Source: RGIG5057 sp036653755 (GTDB lineage Bacteria > Bacillota > Clostridia > TANB77 > CAG-465). Taken from it: 16,167 nt of DNA. This document shows positions 7,332 to 13,930 of the stretch, one piece after another; positions within the stretch are counted from its first letter, which is position 1; the number at the start of each line of letters is the position of its first letter. The notes under the pieces are model-generated. The model ran no database searches and had not been told where the DNA came from. It worked only from the letters and a program-made list of their open reading frames with translations. The stretch is taken from contig JAVVTJ010000021.1 in the NCBI GenBank assembly GCA_036653755.1, forward strand, positions 1 through 16,167, read 5' to 3'. The position numbers and the translations under genes are program-made.

Positions 7332-9759
7332 ATGTATGAATTTACAGAAAGAGCACAAAAAGTTTTAGATATTGCAAGAGATTTTTCTTTGAAAAATAAT
7401 TATCCTTTTATAGGTACAGAACATATATTATATGGCTTAGTTGCAGAAGGAGAAGGTTTAGCATCTAAAATATTAACATCACAAGGTTTAACAGAAGAAT
7501 ATGTAAGAGAAGAAATAATAAAAATAGATGGAATAATGGATACATTAGAAATAAAAAAAATAGATTTTACTCCTAAGGCAAAAAGAATAATTGAAAATAG
7601 TATAATTGAGTCAAAAAAAATTAATCACAATTACATAGGTACAGAACATATATTACTTGCTTTAATGAGAGAAATAGATAGTATGGCAATACGTATATTA
7701 ATAGATAGTAATATAGATCCACAAAAAATATTTGCAGATTTAATGAGATTAATTAGTGATGATTCTTCTGCTGATAATTATTCAAGTGTAAATACTAATA
7801 TAAACTCAAATACTCCTACCTTAAATAGTTATTCTAAAGATTTAAATTCTATGGCAAAAGAAAATAAACTAGATCCAGTTATAGGAAGAGATACAGAAGT
7901 AAGTAGAATAATTCAAATATTAAGTAGAAGAACAAAAAATAATCCAGTTTTAATTGGCGAGCCAGGTGTTGGTAAAACAGCTGTTGTTGAAGGTTTAGCT
8001 GAATATATAACTCAGTCAAAAGTTCCTGATATTTTAAAAAATAAAAGAGTTGTATCATTAGATATGTCAGCTATGATAGCTGGAGCTAAATACAGAGGAG
8101 ATTTTGAAGAAAGATTAAAAAAATGTTTAAATGAATCTAAAAAAGCGGGTAATGTTATATTGTTTATAGATGAACTTCATACAATAATAGGTGCAGGTTC
8201 AGCAGAAGGAGCAATGGATGCTGCAAATATTTTAAAACCACTACTTTCTAGAGGAGAAGTACAAATTATTGGTGCTACAACTATAAATGAATATAGAAAA
8301 TATATAGAAAAAGATAGTGCATTAGAAAGAAGATTTCAAACTGTTATGATTGATGAACCAAACAGTGAAGATACAATTGAAATATTAAAAGGATTAAAAG
8401 ATAAATACGAAGCACATCATAAAGTTAAGATAACAGATGATGCTATTAAATCAGCTGTTGAACTATCAGTAAGATATATTAATGATAGATTTCTTCCTGA
8501 TAAAGCAATAGATATCATAGATGAAGCTTGTTCTAAAATTAGATTAAAAACAATAACTTCTCCTGAAAATATAGTTGAACTTGAAAATAAACTAAAAAAA
8601 TTAAATAAAGAAAAAGAAGAAGCAATTATTGCTCAAACTTTTGAAAAAGCTGCTAAGGTTAGAGATGAAGAAAAAAAATTAAAAGAAAAAATTGAAGAAG
8701 CTAAATTAAAATGGAAAAAAGAAGAAAGTAAAGAAGAAATAAAAGTTACAGTTCAAGATATATATGAAGTAGTATCTAGTATGACAAAAATACCAATTAC
8801 AAAACTTGGATTAGAAGAAACTAAAAAATTAAAAGAATTAGATATAGAACTTAAAAAAAGAGTAATTGGTCAAGACGATGCAGTAGACTCATTGGCAAGG
8901 GCTATTAAAAGAGCAAGAATGGGTCTAAAAGACGAAAAAAGACCAATAGGTTCATTCATGTTACTTCGGACCTACTGGAACTGGTAAAACAGAACTTACG
9001 AAAGCTTTAGCTGAAAATTTATTTGGAACTGAAAATTCAATGGTAAGACTAGATATGTCTGAATATATGGAACCACATAGTGTATCTAAATTAATAGGTT
9101 CACCTCCTGGATATGTAGGTTATGAAGATGGCGGACAATTAACAGAAAAAATACGAAGAAAACCATATAGTATAGTTTTATTTGATGAAATAGAAAAAGC
9201 ACATCCTGATGTATTTAATATGTTACTTCAAATATTAGAAGATGGAAGACTTACAGATTCTAATGGTAGAGTAGTTAACTTTAAAAATACAGTTATAATA
9301 ATGACATCTAACATTGGAGCAAGAAGTATAACAGAAAATAAAACTATGGGATTTGCTTCTAAAGAAGATACTTCTAAAGATTATGAAAAAACAAAATCTG
9401 AAGTAATGAGTGAAATTAAAAAAGTATTTAGACCTGAATTTTTAAATAGATTAGATGAAATAATTGTATTTAAAAAATTAGGTGAAGATAGTATTAAAAA
9501 AATAGTTAGATTAATGCTAAATGAATTTGAAAAAAGATTAAATAAAAAAGATATATCAGTTACATTTGAAGACAATGTTATTGAATATATAGCAAAAATA
9601 GGCTTTGATAATACATATGGAGCAAGACCACTTAGAAGATGTATTCAAAGTAATATAGAAGATAAATTTGCAAATGAGTTATTAGATGAAAATATATTAA
9701 ATGGAGATAAAATAAATGTTTCATATATTGACAATAATATAGTTATAAAAAAAGTTTAA
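7332..9759 (+). CDS. clpC: ATP-dependent unfoldase ClpC, read through a +1 frameshift at 8963–8969
   Basis: Hsp100 AAA+ unfoldase that feeds substrates, including arginine-phosphorylated proteins, to ClpP. The ATG at 7332 follows AGAAAGG (7316–7322). Domain order: duplicated Clp N-domain (about 1–140), D1 with Walker A GEPGVGKT (209–216) and Walker B LFIDELH (D280, E281), a UVR-like middle domain (QTFEKAAKVRDEEKKLKEKI), and D2 with Walker A GPTGTGKT (546–553) and Walker B LFDEIEKAHP (D618, E619). Zero-frame reading stops after 551 aa, exactly before the D2 Walker A. A +1 shift at CTT-CGG gives about 808 aa, the normal ClpC size. Unshifted product would be an N-D1-M fragment lacking D2. The rest is intact, so this is not an ordinary pseudogene. 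Confidence 0.93.
8963..8969 (+). other. Putative +1 frameshift heptamer A-CTT-CGG in clpC
   Basis: The zero frame reads TTA CTT CGG ACC TAC TGG AAC TGG TAA. Skipping one base after CTT gives GGA CCT ACT GGA and the conserved FMLLGPTGTGKT. The heptamer is identical to the one breaking dnaG at 1226–1232. Intact ACTTGG decoding Leu-Gly occurs elsewhere (near 854, 2078 and 8811), so the insertion does not affect every ACTTGG. Confidence 0.5.
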
Positions 9760-9799
9760 AATAATTATTTTCATAATGTAAACTAAGCTATAATTTAAA

Positions 9800-9828
9800 T
9801 TGACTTTTAACTTAAAAAATGGTATAAT
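9800..9828 (+). promoter_or_regulatory. Sigma-A promoter for the 9912 gene
   Basis: TTGACT (9800–9805) and TATAAT (9823–9828) are 17 bp apart. The start point near 9835 gives a ~77-nt leader containing the hairpin at 9852–9874. I see no convincing terminator between clpC and this promoter. Confidence 0.8.
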
Positions 9829-9851
9829 TAATAATGTAAATAATATAAAAA

Positions 9852-9874
9852 AATACCATTAAATTTATGGTATT
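9852..9874 (+). promoter_or_regulatory. Leader hairpin upstream of the 9912 gene
   Basis: AATACCAT (9852–9859) pairs perfectly with ATGGTATT (9867–9874) around a TAAATTT loop, inside the predicted 5' leader. It is not followed by an immediate T-run, so it is more likely a stabilising or regulatory structure, or a DNA operator, than a terminator. Function is unknown. Confidence 0.4.
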
Positions 9875-9911
9875 AGTTGTATTTCTAAAAAAATTTTTGG
9901 AGGTAAATATT

Positions 9912-10655
9912 ATGGCAACAATAGTTAAATTTCAAGAAGTCTCGTATATTGGATCTTTGTTTTTTGAAACTTCCGATGGTGAAGATTTTGAAATGGTAGA
10001 ATTTAAAAATGGTATTATGATTCTAGAAGTAATGGCGGGTACATCAATTCAATCATTTGCTGAATCAATTGCTGGTTGTTTTGAAGAAGGTTCAAACTTT
10101 AAAGGTTTAAAAGCTATCAAATTCACTTTTAATGGAGCAGACATTACAGTAACACCAGAAAATAGTACAACAGAAAAAATACTTGAACAATGGACACAAA
10201 AAATGGAAGAAAATCATATTAAGCATATGAAAACACCTGAATATGCAGCCAAACTCGGAAAAAAGAAAAAAACAGATACTACACGTAAAGCTATCATAAA
10301 TGAAGTTATTCATATTGATAAAACTACAGAAATGGAGTTCAAAGATATTGTAGCCTCTACTAACTGGGATAAGTTTGTTAGTAATAGTGGTAACAATAGT
10401 GGTATAGTATCATATGCACGGCAGTGGGCGAAATATATGCAATATAAACTATCACAAGGAGCTAAATTAATAGATATTGCTGATTCTACATCTCATAATG
10501 CTAATATTTATGATCTTTCTGGATCTATTTATCCCTATGTTGTAAGTATACTTTCACAATACTGGAAATATGGAGAAGAACTTTTCAACTGGTATAACAA
10601 TAAAAATAATTATTCTAGTGACGGAGTTACTAATCCATCTATATTAAATAACTAA
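9912..10655 (+). CDS. Unrecognised protein, 247 aa, with atypical codon use
   Basis: I do not recognise this family. The frame opens at 9867, but GGAGG (9899–9903) with good spacing selects ATG 9912, giving MATIVKFQEVSYIG. No signal peptide or membrane helix is visible, so it is probably cytoplasmic. The N-terminal ~80 residues look like alternating beta strands with a short helix (SIQSFAESIAGCFEEG). A Lys-rich linker (KLGKKKKTDTTRK) leads to a C-terminal part with aromatic helices (YARQWAKYMQYKL, YVVSILSQYWKYGEELFNWY). It has its own promoter and terminator. Compared with neighbours it uses more C- and G-ending codons and contains an in-frame CGG (10419–10421), absent from the dnaG–clpC block except at the frame breaks. 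This suggests recent acquisition. Confidence 0.75.
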   Translation: MATIVKFQEVSYIGSLFFETSDGEDFEMVEFKNGIMILEVMAGTSIQSFAESIAGCFEEGSNFKGLKAIKFTFNGADITVTPENSTTEKILEQWTQKMEENHIKHMKTPEYAAKLGKKKKTDTTRKAIINEVIHIDKTTEMEFKDIVASTNWDKFVSNSGNNSGIVSYARQWAKYMQYKLSQGAKLIDIADSTSHNANIYDLSGSIYPYVVSILSQYWKYGEELFNWYNNKNNYSSDGVTNPSILNN

Positions 10656-10664
10656 TATAGATTC

Positions 10665-10702
10665 AAAAAAGAGTATAAATTTATTTATTTATACTCTTTT
10701 TT
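10665..10702 (+). terminator. Rho-independent terminator after the 9912 gene
   Basis: A perfect 16-bp inverted repeat (10665–10680 with 10687–10702; core GAGTATAAAT) has a 6-nt TTATTT loop and a right arm ending in six T. The mirrored A-run means it could also work on the minus strand. Confidence 0.88.
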
Positions 10703-10775
10703 ATATATTAAATAGTATACTTAAATATAGTGTATATTAATAAAATATTCTAATTTACTTTGAAAATAAAGAAAT

Positions 10776-10796
10776 GTAATATTACAGTAATATTAC
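10776..10796 (+). repeat. Two tandem copies of the palindrome GTAATATTAC
   Basis: GTAATATTAC is self-complementary and occurs twice (10776–10785, 10787–10796) separated by one A. It lies about 40 bp upstream of the promoter at 10833, so it could be a paired operator. A related sequence without the leading G occurs after rpoD near 3546–3560. In DNA this A+T-rich, chance cannot be excluded. Confidence 0.35.
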
Positions 10797-10832
10797 AAAA
10801 GTATTAAAAATGTAGAAAATATATAAAAACTA

Positions 10833-10861
10833 TTGCAAAAAAAAAAAATATGTTGTAAAAT
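10833..10861 (+). promoter_or_regulatory. Probable promoter of the DGR target leader
   Basis: TTGCAA (10833–10838) and TAAAAT (10856–10861) are 17 bp apart, with a 12-nt A-tract in the spacer. It reads toward the 45-codon ORF, the terminator-like hairpin and the DGR target gene. It is a weaker match than the ctsR promoter. Confidence 0.5.
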
Positions 10862-10889
10862 ATAGTTGTAAAAGAAAGGTTGTGTTAGT

Positions 10890-11027
10890 ATGAATATAGA
10901 CATTATGTCACTTAAAGCATGGATAAACGTTGATACTGTACACACAATATATATATTAGATAAAAAAATAAAGTTCATAAAAAGGTATAAAACAAACAAA
11001 AAAAAGGTTAAATTAATCGTTATTTAA
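10890..11027 (+). CDS. Small ORF, 45 aa, possible leader peptide upstream of the DGR target
   Basis: ATG at 10890 has AAAGG (10875–10879) upstream with a 10-nt gap. The product begins MNIDIMSLKAWINVDTV and ends in a very Lys-rich tail (KKIKFIKRYKTNKKKVKLIVI without its last residues is KKIKFIKRYKTNKKKVKLI). No family is recognised. The last third of the ORF is also the left arm and loop of a strong hairpin, and the stop (11025–11027) falls inside its right arm. Translation and hairpin formation must therefore compete, as in transcription attenuators. It could equally be a chance ORF over a terminator. Confidence 0.35.
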   Translation: MNIDIMSLKAWINVDTVHTIYILDKKIKFIKRYKTNKKKVKLIVI

Positions 11028-11048
11028 CTTTGTTTTTGTTTGTTTTTT
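10990..11048 (+). terminator. Terminator or attenuator hairpin upstream of the DGR target gene
   Basis: A 24-bp stem (10990–11013 with 11022–11045), perfect except for one G·T-type pair and one mismatch, has an 8-nt TAATCGTT loop and ends in a T-run (11042–11048). It lies between the 10833 promoter and the target start at 11197. If the target depends on that promoter, readthrough must be controlled. A separate weak promoter near 11039–11068 (TTGTTT, 18 bp, TATAAT) would bypass it. Confidence 0.65.
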
Positions 11049-11076
11049 TGCATTTTAATATATATAATTATGTAAA

Positions 11077-11199
11077 AAATAAAACGAAAGATGAGGTAGA
11101 AAGATATGAAAAATACTAAATATGTATTTTGAAAAAAGGTATAAAAAGTTTTAAAAAGTAAAGAATAAAACAAAAGAAAGGTTAGGTAAAAAAGATATG
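11077..11199 (+). repeat. Duplicated start region before the DGR target gene
   Basis: The stretch around AATAAAACGAAAG … AAAGATATGAAAAA (about 11077–11115) is imperfectly repeated at about 11161–11205, where it supplies the real ribosome binding site and start. In the first copy the ATG at 11106 opens only eight codons before TGA. This looks like a decayed duplicate of the gene start, or a short leader. Confidence 0.4.
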
Positions 11200-13680
11200 A
11201 AAAAAAGAGGAATAAGTTTAATAGTACTTGTAGTAACAATAATCGTCATAATAATATTAGCAGGAGCAGTAATACTGTCTTTAACAAATAACAATCCAAT
11301 AAATGAAGCAAATGAGGCATCATTTAAAAGTGAACTTAAAAGTTTAGATGAACAAGTACTGTTATCAATAACAAAAGGATATATAACAGACAACAATATA
11401 ATGAGCAAAAAAATAACAAGTAGTGATGAGTTATATAAATATATGGAGCAACTAAAAGGAAGTAAATATGATGGAAAAGTATATATAACAGAAGGAAGAT
11501 TAACAATAAACGCAAGTAAATTTACAAAAGAACAAATACAATGGGCAATAGAAGCACAAATAAAAGTAGGAGACTTGCCAGTAGTAAAAACAGTAGAGCT
11601 AACATCAACTGAAACAGCAATAACAGCAAAAGTAACAATGGATAGTACATCTGGAATAATAGGATATATGTATAAAATAACAGGAGTAGGAATAAATGTA
11701 GAAGAATGGATAACAAAACCAGAAAGTACACACACATTTGAAAACTTAAAAGTAGGAACAGAATATATAATAGAAGTAAAAGCAAAAACAAATGAATTAG
11801 AATCAATATCACATATGAATCAAATAACAACAAAAGGAGTAAATGAACTAGTATCATTAGTTCCAAATACATCAGAATGGACAAAAAACAATGTAACAAT
11901 AACAATAAGTCATGCAAATATACCAGTGGGATATGAATTACAATATAAAATAGGAAGTGGAAATTGGCTTAAATATACAAGTGCAGTTACAGTAGATACA
12001 AATGTTGCAGTATATGGAAGACTATATAATACTGTGTTAAATGATGAAATAGGAGCAAATCCATATGATGTAACAAACATAGATAAAACAAATCCAACAA
12101 TACCAACAGATATAACAATAACAAATAATATAAATAGTATAGTAGTTCAAGCATTAGGAAGTACAGACAGTCAAAGTGGAATAATAGGATATGAATATTC
12201 CATAAATAATGGCGCTACATGGACATCAGCTAAAACAACAACACATGAATTTACAGGAATAAAAGCAGGAACAAATGTAGTAGTAAAAGCAAGAGCAAAA
12301 GATAAAGTAGAAAATTATTCAACAGTATATGAAAAAAATACAAGTACAACAAATATATCAGGAAAAGTATCAGTATCACCAAATACATCAGAATGGACAA
12401 AAAACAATGTAACAATAACAATAAGCCATGCAAATATACCAGTGGGATATGAATTACAATATAAAATAGGAAGTGGAAATTGGAATAAATATACAAATAT
12501 AGTTACAGTAGATACAAATGTAACAGTATATGGAAGAGTATATAATACTTTATTAGATGATGCAATAGGAGAAAACTCATATAATGTAACAAAAATAGAT
12601 AAAACAAATCCAACAGCAATAACAAATATAACAGAAATAACAAAAACATCAAATAGTATAACAGTTCAAGCAGTAGGAAGTACAGATAATCAAAGTGGAA
12701 TAATAGGATATGAATATAGCATAAATGGAGGATTATATAGCTCAGCAATAACAGGAAATAAACAATTTACTTCATTAACACAAAATACACAATATACAAT
12801 AAAAGCAAGAGCAAAAGATAATGCTGGAAATTATTCAACAGAAAAAGCAATAAATATAACAACAGTATCAACATGGGATAAACCATACATACCAGTAGGA
12901 TTTAGTAAATCAACAGTATCAGGAGAAACAGAAGTAGCAACAGGACTAGTTATAAAAGACAATAATAATGGAAATGAATTTGTATGGATACCAGTAGCAA
13001 ATTTTAGTAATTTTAATAGAGTAGAATATAACAAAGGAGTGACAGTAGCACAGTGCATAGAAGATAAAGCGCAGCCAGAACTATCAGCAATATATACAAG
13101 TGTACAAAAATATGGAGGATATTATATAGCAAGATATGAGGCAGGACTTCCAAATATAACATCACCTGCAACATCAAATCACGGTACAGTATATAATGGA
13201 ACAATAAAACCAGTATCAAAACCAGGAGTAAGTCCATGGAACTTTATACCATGGGGAACAAATAATGATATAGCAAATCCTGGAAATGGAGCAGTAACAG
13301 TAGCAAGAAGTATGTATAAAACAAATACAGATATACAGTCAACATTAATATATGGAGTACAATGGGATGCAGCACTTGAGTTTATAAAAAATTATGGAAT
13401 AAAAGATACAGTATATCCAACAGATTCAACAAATAAAGGAAATTATACTGACTCATTAAAAGTAACAGGAGCAAGCACAGCATACAAATTAAATAACATA
13501 TACGATATGGCAGGAAACGATTGGGAGTGGACAATGGAGGCGTACTCTGCTTACAGGGTTTTCCGTGGTTGCTGCTGCTACAGCGTTGGTGCTAGCTCTC
13601 CAGCCGGCTACCGTAGCAACAACGTTGTCAGCAATAGCTACGATTACTGTGGCTTTCGTCCTGCGCTTTACATAAAATAA
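11197..13680 (+). CDS. DGR target: prepilin-leader surface protein with C-type-lectin-like (FGE/SUMF-type) variable domain
   Basis: The protein diversified by the retroelement, predicted to be displayed on the cell surface. 827 aa. The N-terminus has a prepilin-type leader MKKRG and a hydrophobic helix (ISLIVLVVTIIVIIILAG), with Val rather than Glu at mature position 5. It continues with an FN3-like domain (about 105–190) and two copies of an Ig-like module (residues 223–301 and 395–473; PNTSEWTKNNVTITISHANI) alternating with FN3-like modules (GSTDxQSGIIGYEYSIN). From about residue 590 comes a formylglycine-generating-enzyme-like domain (FVWIPVANF, GGYYIARYEAG, IYDMAGNDWEWT, GFRPALYIK), the fold used by many DGR ligand-binding domains. 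The last ~45 codons are the VR. Upstream codons are strongly A-ending (ACA, ATA, GTA, GGA); the VR switches abruptly to C/G/T-ending codons. Ligand unknown. Confidence 0.9.
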   Translation: MKKRGISLIVLVVTIIVIIILAGAVILSLTNNNPINEANEASFKSELKSLDEQVLLSITKGYITDNNIMSKKITSSDELYKYMEQLKGSKYDGKVYITEGRLTINASKFTKEQIQWAIEAQIKVGDLPVVKTVELTSTETAITAKVTMDSTSGIIGYMYKITGVGINVEEWITKPESTHTFENLKVGTEYIIEVKAKTNELESISHMNQITTKGVNELVSLVPNTSEWTKNNVTITISHANIPVGYELQYKIGSGNWLKYTSAVTVDTNVAVYGRLYNTVLNDEIGANPYDVTNIDKTNPTIPTDITITNNINSIVVQALGSTDSQSGIIGYEYSINNGATWTSAKTTTHEFTGIKAGTNVVVKARAKDKVENYSTVYEKNTSTTNISGKVSVSPNTSEWTKNNVTITISHANIPVGYELQYKIGSGNWNKYTNIVTVDTNVTVYGRVYNTLLDDAIGENSYNVTKIDKTNPTAITNITEITKTSNSITVQAVGSTDNQSGIIGYEYSINGGLYSSAITGNKQFTSLTQNTQYTIKARAKDNAGNYSTEKAINITTVSTWDKPYIPVGFSKSTVSGETEVATGLVIKDNNNGNEFVWIPVANFSNFNRVEYNKGVTVAQCIEDKAQPELSAIYTSVQKYGGYYIARYEAGLPNITSPATSNHGTVYNGTIKPVSKPGVSPWNFIPWGTNNDIANPGNGAVTVARSMYKTNTDIQSTLIYGVQWDAALEFIKNYGIKDTVYPTDSTNKGNYTDSLKVTGASTAYKLNNIYDMAGNDWEWTMEAYSAYRVFRGCCCYSVGASSPAGYRSNNVVSNSYDYCGFRPALYIK
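11863..12099 (+). repeat. Internal repeat copy 1 in the DGR target gene
   Basis: A 237-bp block nearly identical to 12379–12615 at an offset of exactly 516 bp, so the frame is preserved. It encodes the Ig-like module starting PNTSEWTKNNVTI and ending IDKTNPT. High nucleotide identity suggests recent module duplication by homologous recombination, which would let stalk length vary. Confidence 0.85.
12379..12615 (+). repeat. Internal repeat copy 2 in the DGR target gene
   Basis: Second copy of the Ig-like module. Differences cluster in its second half (e.g. YNTLLDDAIGENSYNVTK against YNTVLNDEIGANPYDVTN), while the first half is almost unchanged. They are not restricted to adenines, so this is ordinary divergence and not retroelement mutagenesis. 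Confidence 0.85.
13538..13670 (+). repeat. DGR variable repeat (VR)
   Basis: Aligns without gaps to the TR at 15702–15834 (offset 2164). There are 23 differences in 133 positions; 18 fall on TR adenines (12 A-to-T, 5 A-to-G, 1 A-to-C). The other five are G-to-T at 13570 and four in the last 22 bases (13649, 13650, 13653, 13668). Seventeen codons differ in amino acid, mostly TR AAC/AAT replaced by Tyr, Ser or Cys codons. It encodes target residues 782–825, including a Cys-Cys-Cys run at 792–794. This adenine pattern is diagnostic for mutagenic retrohoming. Confidence 0.96.
13649..13670 (+). other. Probable IMH (initiation of mutagenic homing) segment at the 3' end of VR
   Basis: Homology between TR and VR ends here. 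A 14-base identical block (TTTCGTCCTGCGCT) is flanked by four non-adenine differences from TR (13649 T-to-G, 13650 C-to-T, 13653 T-to-C, 13668 C-to-T). In the Bordetella phage BPP-1 DGR, fixed differences between IMH (at VR) and IMH* (at TR) make transfer one-way; the arrangement here matches. Function is by analogy. Confidence 0.7.
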
Positions 13681-13733
13681 TCAGATGGTGAATGAAATGA
13701 ACCAAATGATTATTGTAGCACTGTCCCCTGATC

Positions 13734-13896
13734 AGATGAACTAAAAAAGGTACTATTAATAAATGGAGGTACTTCGGGTCTAATCAAGAGGTCTACCGAA
13801 TTTGCTGTGGGGGTAAATACCATAGATAAACTACAAAAGTGATGAATTAAAATGGAATGAAGTCCCACAGCAAATTCGGGGTAGACTTTAAAAAAC
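13734..13896 (+). repeat. Hairpin-bearing repeat, copy A
   Basis: First of two diverged tandem copies (offset about 197 bp) between VR and the avd–RT genes. It carries a long inverted repeat: left arm 13791–13811, right arm 13864–13886, 21 paired positions with a two-base GG bulge and a 52-nt loop. Compared with copy B, two stem pairs change on both sides (C–G at 13797/13878 against T–A; T–A at 13808/13867 against C–G). This indicates selection for pairing. Fragments also read as protein (e.g. DELKWNEVPQQIRGRL then stop), so it may be structured RNA/DNA or a remnant of a duplicated coding segment. Confidence 0.75.
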
Positions 13897-13930
13897 TAAA
13901 AAAATGAATTAGATGGTCTGTAGCATTACC

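Noticed and set aside
8988..9039. A separate short ATPase gene starting at 9040
   Set aside because: The sequence between the frame break and 9040 encodes the D2 Walker A and continues the same ClpC protein in +1, and no ribosome binding site precedes 9040.
9867..9911. Upstream start for the 247-aa gene at ATG 9867
   Set aside because: This ATG is part of the leader hairpin's right arm with no ribosome binding site, whereas ATG 9912 follows GGAGG at proper spacing.
11151..11735. Long minus-strand open frames over the target gene (also at 11522–11917, 12251–12748 and 12831–13237)
   Set aside because: They are shadows of the A-rich plus-strand coding sequence, giving Leu/Ile/Ser-rich low-complexity proteins without ribosome binding sites.
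12379..12615. Second VR inside the target gene
   Set aside because: The internal repeats differ from each other at all base types and have no similarity to TR; they are duplicated Ig-like modules.
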